Positions 1-9,200 of a stretch of 13,650 nucleotides of DNA are shown piece after piece; position 1 is the first letter of the stretch, and each line of letters begins with the position of its first letter. This stretch comes from Chloromonas sp. AAM2. Its lineage: Eukaryota > Chlorophyta > Chlorophyceae > Chlamydomonadales > Chlamydomonadaceae. The notes beneath the pieces were generated by a model. It made no database searches and was not told the DNA's origin. It saw only the letters and a program-made list of their open reading frames with translations. Where the stretch lies: the NCBI GenBank assembly GCA_004335635.1, contig QAXH01001497.1, forward strand, positions 1-13,650. The letters are read 5' to 3'. The translations under genes and the position numbers were made by a program.

Positions 1-115
1 CGGCACTCGCGTGAGCAGGGCTGTCAGGCAGCCCACCAACCAACCAGGCAAGGCTGGGCGGGGCGTTGTATTGGCAGTCGAAACAACTGGCCTATGACCA
101 TCCACAATTGCCTCG

Positions 116-180
116 TTTTTTGCCTCGTTCTTTGCTTTGTTCTTTGCCTTCTTTGCCTTGTTCTTTGACTTTGCCTTGTG
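116..180 (+). repeat. Degenerate TTTGCCTYGTTC pyrimidine-rich tandem repeat
   Basis: About five imperfect copies of a 12-13 bp unit (TTTGCCTCGTTC, TTTGCTTTGTTC, TTTGCCTTGTTC and variants) lie in the presumed intron before the exon at 397. The short ORFs that cross it on both strands come from the repeat and are not genes. Confidence 0.6.
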
Positions 181-396
181 TTTGCATGAGTAGATTGATA
201 AAATGTGTTGACCAGTCGCCTGCTTTGCGACCAGATTCAAAAGCAGGCAGGTTTTGATAATTATTTGGCGTCTTGTACAGAAAAACAGATTTCGAGCAGA
301 TTGGCCGAAACATAATTATCAGACAAAAAAGCAGATTGATGAAGTGCATTTACGGTATGACTGACACATTCAAGCAGATGGCTACTGCGAATGCAG

Positions 397-648
397 GACT
401 TGGGAAAAGGCCTGTCTGCGCGCTCGTTGATGCCTGCTGGGCGTGCCAACAAGCGTCTTAGGCAGCTGGCCTATCAACGTGCCAGCCATACCAAGCACAA
501 GCACGAGGCTCAAGAAGATCTGGTTGAGAAGCTGGGCATCGATGGAGAAGAGGTGCAGCAGCTGCTCGAATGGCTGGTATACGATGTCATCGACATGGAA
601 CTGTCCATGGTGGAGCGTCAGTTAGACGACGTCGAACGGGATTTTTGA
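397..648 (+). CDS. 3'-terminal exon of unrecognised acidic helical protein (5' part outside window)
   Basis: An open frame ends at TGA 646-648 and has coding character: mostly C/G third bases and strongly amphipathic, charged residues (KHKHEAQEDLVEK, then EEVQQLLEWLVYDVIDMEL, then VERQLDDVERDF at the C-terminus). The last 50 residues look like one or two long acidic alpha helices. I do not recognise the family. The exon probably begins after the acceptor atgcag at 391-396 in phase 0; a second possible acceptor (cttag, ending at 461) would start it at 462. Positions 1-10 followed by GTGAGC resemble the end of the preceding exon and its donor, giving an intron of about 386 nt that contains a TTTGCCTTGTTC-like repeat. 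A TGTAA poly(A)-like signal follows at 1139-1143. Function unknown; it could be the C-terminal tail of a larger coiled-coil or regulatory protein. Confidence 0.5.
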   Translation, partial: DLGKGLSARSLMPAGRANKRLRQLAYQRASHTKHKHEAQEDLVEKLGIDGEEVQQLLEWLVYDVIDMELSMVERQLDDVERDF

Positions 649-1138
649 TATGAGAGCTAAAGCACCAGTGCTAGCTTCCATCAGGGCAGCCTGACAGGCC
701 AGCCTGTCAACTGTCACAATTCGCTCGGCGTTCCCAGCCTTGGTTCTCAAACAAATGGAAGCTCACTAGCACTGCTTGTCCTGCAGGCTCTGGCCTGTGT
801 AGCACTGTGCCAGCAGTTGGCAGTGAGACTGAGTAATGTGCAGGTGCATCATGTACGCATGTATCATGTATGTATGTGCCAGGACGAAGAAGGTATGACG
901 TTTACGAGGTCACCTGGATTCATGCACCTGGCTACACGTACCTAGCAATTCAGACACGAGCTGTGTGTGCTTGGCATTACATTTGCAGCCCGGAATCAAG
1001 GACACCCAAAGTGCTGCAGACTTTGGAGGAGCACCATAGAACAGAGTGCACAGACATGTGCTTTTCAATGAATGTATAATGAGGTTAGATCACTCACCCA
1101 CGTTAAGTGCATTGCATACCAGAAACACAAACTCGAGT

Positions 1139-1143
1139 TGTAA
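1139..1143 (+). terminator. TGTAA poly(A)-type signal for the left-edge gene
   Basis: This is the first TGTAA on the + strand after the stop at 648, about 490 nt downstream. TGTAA is the usual poly(A) signal of chlorophyte nuclear genes. The assignment rests on position only. Confidence 0.35.
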
Positions 1144-2083
1144 ACCTCACAATGGCTCCGTTCATGCAAAGCGTTGTCCAGTTTTCATCGTAAAGTTGAT
1201 ATTGTATTGAAGATCAGAAGCGCGTGTCCACGGCGAGTGTCTGGTTGCTGAGGGTGCCGATTGTTTTTTCCGGGAGCGCTAGATGATGGGGTGCAACCGC
1301 ATACAGTCGCACAGCAAAAAAAAAGTTTGCCATTTCTGGGACAATTTTTTGGGTGGTGTGACTGACATGCCGTCCCGTTCCGTGTCCTCTGACGGCTTCC
1401 CTGGTGTAAATACATATATACTGACATGTCTGAGATGTGTGGACATCTGGACAGGTTGTCCTGCATGCATGCAACATTCAAGTAGTCACGGTGAGCATCA
1501 AACAACATGTGCAAAAATAAACAAGGTGCAAAAAACTAAACCTCGGGCTGCTCCGCCTGCTCCGGCTGCGCAAGCTGCGGCGCTCACAAGGCTGATCACT
1601 GTCTCCTTGATACGAATGCTATACGTACAGTATTAAACTGCTTTGCTTTGTTCATTTCTCGACATCCGCAAGTTCCTTCCCTTGGCAAGTTTTACTTTTT
1701 TGTGAATTGGGTGACGGCAACGCCCATGGAAACCGTCCAGGGGTCGCAAGGGCAAAATCGCCCGCACACCGTCACGAGCGCACGAGGATTACGACTCCAG
1801 ACAAACCGAGGTGTCGACACTCGCACACCAAGGCCTCTTGTGGCGGGCAGGCACGCGCAGAACAATCTTAGGGTTAGCGTCACTGGTCCTAAGGCCAGGG
1901 CACACAGAGAATACCAATCAGGCGCCCACGACAACAGGACGTCTCAAACACCACCACTCACAACAGGACGTACAAGTGACAGGTCTTAAGGCCTGCACTC
2001 CCTGGCTTGTGAAAGAAGACATCTGCGTTCTATCACCCTGAAAGAAAATCTCCGGCTTTATCAAAGCACAGCAGCCAGACAAC
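1144..2083. other. Intergenic stretch without a convincing gene
   Basis: Open frames here of 60-117 codons (for example 1283-1636 and 1648-1989 on +, 1185-1514 on -) lack domain motifs and consistent codon bias, and they overlap one another. The region has short A/T tracts (1317-1325, 1692-1701), a CTGCTCCGSCTGC-like GC-rich stretch around 1548-1585, and a single telomere-like TTAGGGTTAG near 1868. Around 1895-2000 there are degenerate short repeats (CACAACAGGACGT-like). Nothing more specific is supported. Confidence 0.5.
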
Positions 2084-2479
2084 ATGGCCTCCCAATCAGT
2101 GCAGCTGGAAAGAACCACCAGGGCATCACTGCGCCAGTGCTTGGGTATCTCCAGGGTGTCGCCCAGGCTCATGCGTGCTTGCAACGTCTCCAACATAAAG
2201 GCAGTTGGCCCGCATGAAGCAGTTCAAGATGCAAGTGAACATCATGGCAAAGCTCGTGCTGTGCACGCCAGCCGCCAGAGGACAGAGGCGGCCATTGCAA
2301 TACAAAGGGCATGGCGTGCCAAGCATTTGATTTTCACTCATTCTGATGTGTCATCCATGGAGGGGGCAGTCAGCAATCATAAGTTTGCATTCGGCACCTA
2401 CGAAAAGAGCCAGGATGATATTGCGCGCAACATGTGTGCTGCCACACAACTCCACATGTTACACGGTCCAACATCCTGA
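2084..2479 (+). CDS. Possible small IQ-motif protein (131 aa)
   Basis: The ORF starts at an ATG with A at -3 and G at +4 and runs 131 codons to TGA. Residues about 68-80 (AAIAIQRAWRAKH) resemble the IQ calmodulin-binding motif core IQxxxRxxxxR/K, preceded by a basic stretch (ASRQRTE). No other domain, signal peptide or membrane segment is visible. It may be a single-exon gene, or one exon of a larger gene whose other exons I could not place. A TGTAA at 3135-3139 could serve as its poly(A) signal. The opposite strand is also open at 2196-1918 with GC-rich third positions, so strand assignment is not secure. If real, a calmodulin- or myosin-light-chain-binding peptide would be the first guess. 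Confidence 0.4.
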   Translation: MASQSVQLERTTRASLRQCLGISRVSPRLMRACNVSNIKAVGPHEAVQDASEHHGKARAVHASRQRTEAAIAIQRAWRAKHLIFTHSDVSSMEGAVSNHKFAFGTYEKSQDDIARNMCAATQLHMLHGPTS

Positions 2480-2715
2480 AGCACACAGCCTACAAACAGC
2501 CAAAACAAGCAGCCAAAACACCAGGGCAGCCCAAAACTGGCAAACTTCTTTCTTCTTTGCACACATATCTCCCGGCTGATCACGCATTCAACTCACGGTC
2601 AACGCACTGCAAAGCAAACCTTGTTGCTCAGCTTCTACCTGGCAGGGGCTGCTGCTGCTGCTGCAACGAGACACTGGTTGATCACAAGCCGGGCGACACG
2701 TTGCTTGAGTGGAGA

Positions 2716-2720
2716 TTACA
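2716..2720 (-). terminator. Candidate TGTAA poly(A) signal of the CobW gene
   Basis: TTACA on the + strand (TGTAA on -) is the first such motif downstream of the CobW stop at 3243, about 525 nt away. If used, the CobW transcript would overlap the 3' UTR of the + strand ORF ending at 2479. Position is the only support. Confidence 0.3.
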
Positions 2721-2730
2721 AGGTGGTAGT

Positions 2731-2782
2731 GCACGCCACTAGCACGCCACTAGCACGCCACTAGCACGCCACTAGCACGCCA
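2731..2782 (+). repeat. 11-bp tandem repeat GCACGCCACTA, about 4.7 copies
   Basis: Four exact copies start at 2731, 2742, 2753 and 2764, and a partial fifth starts at 2775. The array lies between the IQ-like ORF and the 3' end of the CobW gene, in what would be overlapping 3' UTR sequence. Confidence 0.9.
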
Positions 2783-3134
2783 TGCAAACGGCTCAAGACT
2801 GAATGAGATTAAAGCATCAACTAGACGCATGTCAAGGGAATGTTCACCGTGACAGCAATGGCTGGTGAGGCCCAATGGATGGAAAGCAGTGGGCAGAAAA
2901 CTCCCTGCTGGAGATAAGACTGTTTTCAACAGCAACCCAAAGTTCGCGTACACTTTGGCAACTGACACGAGGCAATGTTCACATGCATATCTGTCCTCAC
3001 ACTTGCTACTAGCGTTCTCGGCTTATTGACAGTCATGCGCAAAGTTCTTGGAGTGATAGTGTCCAGCTGTGATAATGGGTTAATGATGATGAAGATGTCC
3101 TCAGCAGCCTGACTTCTGAACATACCTCAGGCTT

Positions 3135-3139
3135 TGTAA
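3135..3139 (+). terminator. Candidate TGTAA poly(A) signal for the + strand ORF ending at 2479
   Basis: This is the first + strand TGTAA after the stop at 2479, about 656 nt downstream. With the opposite-strand TGTAA at 2716-2720 it would define converging, overlapping 3' UTRs. The 3140-3242 stretch holds nothing else I can identify. Confidence 0.25.
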
Positions 3140-3242
3140 GCTGTGCATTGCGCTTATCAGCCGCTGCTCTGGACTGTGTTCGCCGCCTTTTCAAGAGGTC
3201 TGCCGCCATGCAGCAGAGCAGGTGCAGTTTGAAATATCATAC

Positions 3243-6200
3243 CTAACGTGCATGCATCGCACTCACTACATCACACCTACATCCCGCATGAGGAAACGCC
3301 CGCCTCAACACAGGCATGCAGCACTCCTGCAACGCCTGCAACACCACCCCTGCAGCTACTTCAATCTCATCACCACCGCCCAGCTCCGCCCTCGCTCCAA
3401 ATCCCTCGCGTCTCACACCTACACCTGCTGCAGACCCAGGGATCAACTGCACCAACCGCTCCAACACCCCATCCAAACCGCCACCCGAGTCTGCCTGGTC
3501 CACGCCATGACTCCCAAAACAACACTCAGTGACTGCAGGCTCAAGAGGCATATCCAATCCAGCACTGGCAACAACCGTAGGGCCTTGTCCTTGGGGTGTC
3601 ACTGCCTGTCTCAGCAGTACACTTGTCGGGTCAATGAGCATTTGTAGACTGAGCACCCGCTCGCCGATTCCGTGTGTGGCACCGCCCCCCACGCCGCATA
3701 TGGCGGGGGCCTCGGGTACCCCTAGGGGCAGCAGGCCCAGGCGGGGTAGGAGCGCAGAGCCCAGGCTGCGCAGAAGCGATGCGTTGACCTGCGAAGGAAG
3801 GACGACCCACACGGCGTTATCGGTTAACCTGTGATTGCCACGTAATGATAAGGAAGTGGTGATTGAAGTTACAGGTCGGACAAGTGCTGCAAAAACCAGA
3901 GAAGATACAACAAGGTAGGCGCATGATGAACACTCATTTGTACGTCAGTACGTGATGCTATGCATGTAAGAATGCCACATGGCTTGCTGGACTTGCGTGG
4001 ACTTGGTGATTTGGATGGTAACCCACATGCCATCCACAGAACTCAGCACTATGAAGAAGTCAGTTGGATAGCAGCAAGCAAAGCAACAAGCAATGTACCG
4101 CCAACACACTGAATGATGATATGATGCACGCACTTCTTTACCATACAGCCACTCTGTCACGGCTCACCTCGGAGCCCCGCACACCGTGCAGCGGTTCACC
4201 ACACACACGAAACTCCAGTAACGGCCTCACGTGACCGTTTCCCTCAGAAACCGCCACAGCTGCTCTACTGCTCTCTGATGCCTGCCCCCCTGGCGTGGAT
4301 GGTGCAAGTGGTTCTGTAGCAGTGGGACCGTTTATCGCACTGCCATGCGGTGTCATTACTTCAAACCGTTCATGCATAGTCGCCAGACCATCCCGCACGT
4401 ATGCCACGCACATGGTTTCAGCCGTTTCAGTGGCTGCATGCGGCTCTATGTCACTGCTGGAAGATGCAGGATGGCTAATGCCAGGGTTGGCTGTGGCTGT
4501 GGACGTGGTGGAAGCGTCTGGCGTTGTCGGTGGTTTCAAAAGTAGCGCTTGGAACGTTTCTCTGAGCGTTTCTAGCAGCGCTTTATCTGCCCCAATGATC
4601 ACCAGCTGCATGCGAGGCTGTTGCGTCCATGGTTCCCCCCTTAGACAAACCACGCGCTGACGACCGCTGAGGTGAAATGTGTGGGGGTGTGAGCGCAGCT
4701 CTGTGAACCATACGATGCCCTTGGACCGGTACACACCTTGAAAAGTGACACAAATGATCAAGTGACACACGTGACAAGGCAAACACACGTGTCAACACGT
4801 GACACAGTAACGCACAAGACAGTTTTACATGGTTACAAAAACTACGCGAGGCACTTGATGATCACAAGCCACTTCCCCCCAGGCCACATCGCCGCCCTAT
4901 CGGCGAACTTGTCCAGATTCGTTTCTGATAAAAACAGTGTTTATGCCTGTCACCTTTGCACATCTTTGTACGCCTGTACATTTATGCGAGCTTGTATGTA
5001 CATTTTCGTATGCCTGTCATCCATAGGACAGGCACGGGGATGGCCACCTGTTGTGATCTACCTGTTCAGCTGAGCATGTATTCTACAAACTCACCGGGTA
5101 GGTGTGTGAGGACGGCTGCAAACACTTGGAAGTCCCTGAGGCTTACGGGTCGATCGCTGGTGATGCTGACTGTGTGGAAACCCTCATGCAGGGCGGCATG
5201 GCTGTGGCTGTGACCATGCGCATGCGCTGCATGGGTATCGTGTGCATGTGTTACATGGGCGTCATGTGCATGAGGCATGTTGGTTGGTTGGCTGGCATGG
5301 TGTGGCTGGTTGCTGTGGCCGTCGCTGGAGGTGGGGTCGGATGTGGGCAGCTTGCGCTGCGGCTGCTCGCTGGTGGATGTAGATGTGGCCAGCTTGCTCA
5401 GACGGCCTGCATTGCAATAGGGCGGCAATGGGTTATCCAATACCGCAGGTTTGCTCAACGTGATGCAACCACCAACACCGGGGCGGTTGGGTAGTGAGCA
5501 TGCATCACCTCTACTGTGCCGCTTCGCTTGGCATGTACGTTGTATGCTAATTCCGTCAGAAACAGAGGGCTGTCAAGTTGATGGAACAAGTGTGAGGGAG
5601 GCACTGACAACCAACAAACCTGATTTGTTGCAGACTGACGTTAACCGAGATTACAATACTATTAGAAAAGTGCCCATCTTCCACCCACCTTCCACCCACC
5701 TTCCACCACCTTCCACCACCTTCCACCACCTTCCACCCACCTTTTACCCACCTTCCGCCCACTCTCCCTCCGCTTTCTACCCACCTGCTACTCTATATCG
5801 TGGTCCCGTCTGCCCGCTGAGCACCGCCTCGTGGCTCATGAACCCAATCTGCCCATGAATACTGGGGCCAGCTGCCGCCCTGGGCCCGTTCCCTGGGGGG
5901 TCGCTGCCTGTGTCTATTTCAACGTCCAGGAGGGAAGGGATGGGCACCTGGCCGTACCTGGCCCTGTAAGGTTGAGACAGCAGTTCTGGTTTTCGGGGAT
6001 TCTGTCATCACTTGTGCGATGCAAGGTATGTTGTGAACACCACACCTTCAACGGTTGGTCGCACATATCTCGACGGTCGGTCGCACATCTCTCGACGGTC
6101 GGTCGCACACCCTTCGACGGTCGGTCGCACACCCTTCCACGGACGGTCGCACACATATTTCGAGGGTCAGTCGCACACCCTTCGACGGTCAGTCGCACAC

Positions 6201-9200
6201 CCTTCGACGGTCGGTCGCACATCTTTCTACGGTCAGTCTCACATCTTTCGACGGTCAGTCGCACAGCTTGCACTAGGTTCTGTACAGGCCTTCAGGATTT
6301 GTGCATGTGCACCTCAGCGCCGTTGGCTGAGGCAGGTCGGGTTGGCATGGACCACTCTCGTCCAGTTTACTTTAGCCTGGCTATAAGAATGGTAAACATA
6401 CAACTCTTCAGTGCGCTGCCTCCCCAGTCCCCACCTGGTCATGTACCTGTCCATGTAAGGTACGTAGGGTTTCTACTTGTATGATGCAAACCCTGGTACG
6501 TTTGCAAACCCTGCTACGTGCAAACCCTGGTACGTTAGGTTAACAACACACTTCAGCTCAGTATCCTAGCGATGATACGATATCCACACCAAACAAAACA
6601 GCCTGCCCTGCCCTAGCTTTCACCTTATCATGCGCACGCCGGGTGACAATTTCTGCACTGCATCCTCCACATCCGCGGCGCTGCCCAGACCCGCCAGGTC
6701 ACACTTGTTCACAACAACCACGTCAGCACAACGGATCTGCAACGGTCAGGACACGTGCATAAAAGCACCACCTTGCAGGAGAAACTGCACCTGGAAAGCC
6801 AAGCAACTTTAGCTGACTCAGTTGCATCTTTTCCGAAAGGAAAATCGTTACAATTACGAGTGTATGTGCAAGTATGGGTGTGAAAACACGATGTAGTTGC
6901 TCAGGTTGACACATGAAACGGATCATCGCTTGTGAAAGGGTGGAGAGTGGTCCGTGGCAGGTGGGATGGCTGCACAAGAAACTGTGGTGAAAGTGCCCTT
7001 GAGTGTGCCCCTGAATGTGTTCTTTCATTGCAGCCCAGGGCCTCACCTGTGCCTGTGCAATGGGCTGCTGCAGTGTCGCCACTCCCGCCTCCCCGTCCAC
7101 TAGCGCCACAACTACCTCTAGTCTGAGGCACAATCAGGGAAGGCCAAAGCGCCAAGGTTAACTAGGCACAACAGGGTGAACTGACAGCATGACCAGTATG
7201 CAGAAGGGGTGCGCTGGCACTACACAGCTATGTCTTCACAGTCGTATAACTTTAACAGGCATGCACACACTGCCAACGAACAACGTTGGAATGATGTACG
7301 CCTTAATGTACGGCATGTATGTAACCCTCATAGACCATGTGCTGGATCATTTGATAGGTCCTGTGACAACCAATGTAACATACCATGTCGGCCAGTCTGC
7401 GGTTGTGTGCGGTGTTTGTGACTGGTAGCTTTGTATCAACTCTGCTGTCTCTCTGGTTGCGTCTATCTGGTCTCCCGCTTGCCACTGCTGTACTTGTACT
7501 CGTAGTCATGTGTGGCCCACTTGGTTGGTACCAGGCAGGAAATTCAGACTTTGGGATGCCCATGTGGCGGACCATATGACCATATGACCATATGACCATA
7601 CGACCATACGACCATACGACCATACGACCATATGACCATACGACCATACGACCATACGACCATATGACCATACGACCATATGACCATATGACCATACGAC
7701 CATATGACCATATGACCATACGTCATGTCGGCGTTCATGTCACCTGAAGCCATGCTGACCTGAAGCCATGCTGACCTGAAGCCATGCTCACCTGAAGCCA
7801 TGCTCACCTGAAGCCATGTTTGCTCAATAGTCCGGCCAGGGGCTCGGCATCAGCCACACCAGACGTTTCCACCACCTGTGGACCGACAACCACACAACTA
7901 TGACTGGTCGATTGCAACAGAGAGTTGTTCATATACGAACGTACGAATTGCCATGTGAATGGGCTGGCCGCTCGCTCTAGAAATTTTAGCAAAGCGTTTC
8001 TTGTGACGAGGTCTCATAGGGTAAAGGAAGAGACTGAGAAGAGCCATGAGCAGCTAGGCGTGAAGCTGTTCCTGTGCTGGCCAGTGGAGGCACTGCAGGG
8101 ACACAAGTAAACACTGTCAACATCACATGACCCACAGTAGCTTGGCACCCTGCCAATCGGCTGGCTCTCTTCATGTAATATATGAGACGCTTCCGCTGTT
8201 TGCCTGTTTCCCAGTAAACGTTGTTCAAATTGACCATTGCATAGATCAAATGGCGAGCACATACCAAGTAATCCAGTCCTCCTCCACTAGATGTCCTGAT
8301 AGCCGTCAGTGCTGCTTCCATGCCCCCCGCCGCGCTGCAGCACACACACCTGCGTTCAAATCCAGGTGGTGAAGGGATTTCGGACAAAGTGAGTGATGTT
8401 GTATTCGGCGTTTGAGCGATATGTTTGTGTCGTACGATACAGCCTGTAGCCAGTGTTTTCTATAGCCATCGTTCATCGTTATCATCACTAATCAAAGATA
8501 AACCGCCTTTAACTGATCAAAACCGACAAGAAACAGACTTTGTCACCAAACAGTACTATTATTTGATTAATTGAGTGTCTCAAAAAGAACACTGGATACA
8601 GATGTAATAGTACACTCACTCACTCACCCGCCCGCAAGAGGACTGGCCCCCTCCTGCCCGGGCCCCGGCAGGCCATGTGCTGCATGCACGTGAGAAACAT
8701 CGATCAGCTGACTGTCCAGGTCGATGGCACCAACCTCGTTGATCAACACGCCCATGCGCAGACCACCCCTGCGCGTGTGTCGCATGTGCAGATTATGCGC
8801 ATGTGCATCACATGGGGGCCGGCCCTGTACTGCGTCACATGCAAGACATGTAAAGCTGTTACATCTATCGCCAGTGTTCATGTGGAGACAGTCAAGCTCA
8901 GGCCAGGATCGCTGTTGTAGCTACTCGAGGCAAAAGACATCAGACGTTGCCGAAATGAAGCATGGAACACTGGGGTAGGCTACCACTACACTGCGTTCGT
9001 CTTGCATGATGCATCCATTCTGGTCTCGGGCATGGCTGGCTATTAATTTCGATGTAGCCACTCGAGGCAAAGCAATCAAACGTGGCACTGGGGAAGACTA
9101 CCACTATCTGTGCATGGTGCATCCATCCTCATCTCACGCATGGCTTGCTATTACAGGTTGCCCCCGCTGCAATCTCTCGCTACAGAGTATGCCTCCGTAC

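Noticed and set aside
1866..1880. Telomere-like TTAGGGTTAG
   Set aside because: A single short match with no array.
1283..1989. 117- and 113-codon + strand ORFs
   Set aside because: No domain, biased composition, weak codon pattern and no splice or context support.
1918..2196. Minus-strand ORF with GC-rich third positions opposite the IQ-like ORF
   Set aside because: No recognisable motif, no clear splice partners, and the + strand ORF has a better start and a motif; kept only as an alternative.
3945..4100. Possible extra exon between CobW exons 10 and 11 (frame around VDGMWVTIQITKSTQ)
   Set aside because: It does not fit phase 0 on entry without a stop, and direct joining of exon 10 to exon 11 keeps the frame.
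4138..4167. CobW protein ending at the stop just after exon 10
   Set aside because: A strong donor (GAG|GTGAGC) precedes that stop and a pyrimidine-rich acceptor at 3789 opens a 181-codon frame in the same phase; the shorter end remains possible.
5914..6273. Long repetitive ORFs on both strands over the 22-bp minisatellite
   Set aside because: Open in several frames because the unit lacks stops; the stretch beyond 5963 is intron between two phase-matched exons.
7303..7807. Repeat ORFs reading MVIWSYG-type tandem peptides on the minus strand
   Set aside because: They are the 8-bp satellite and the 16-bp donor repeat read in frames without stops, inside CobW intron 5.
8340..8375. tRNA-like T-arm sequence GTTCAAATCC
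   Set aside because: The flanking bases do not form a full T stem and no acceptor, D or anticodon arm is found at the right distance; it is the acceptor region of CobW exon 4.
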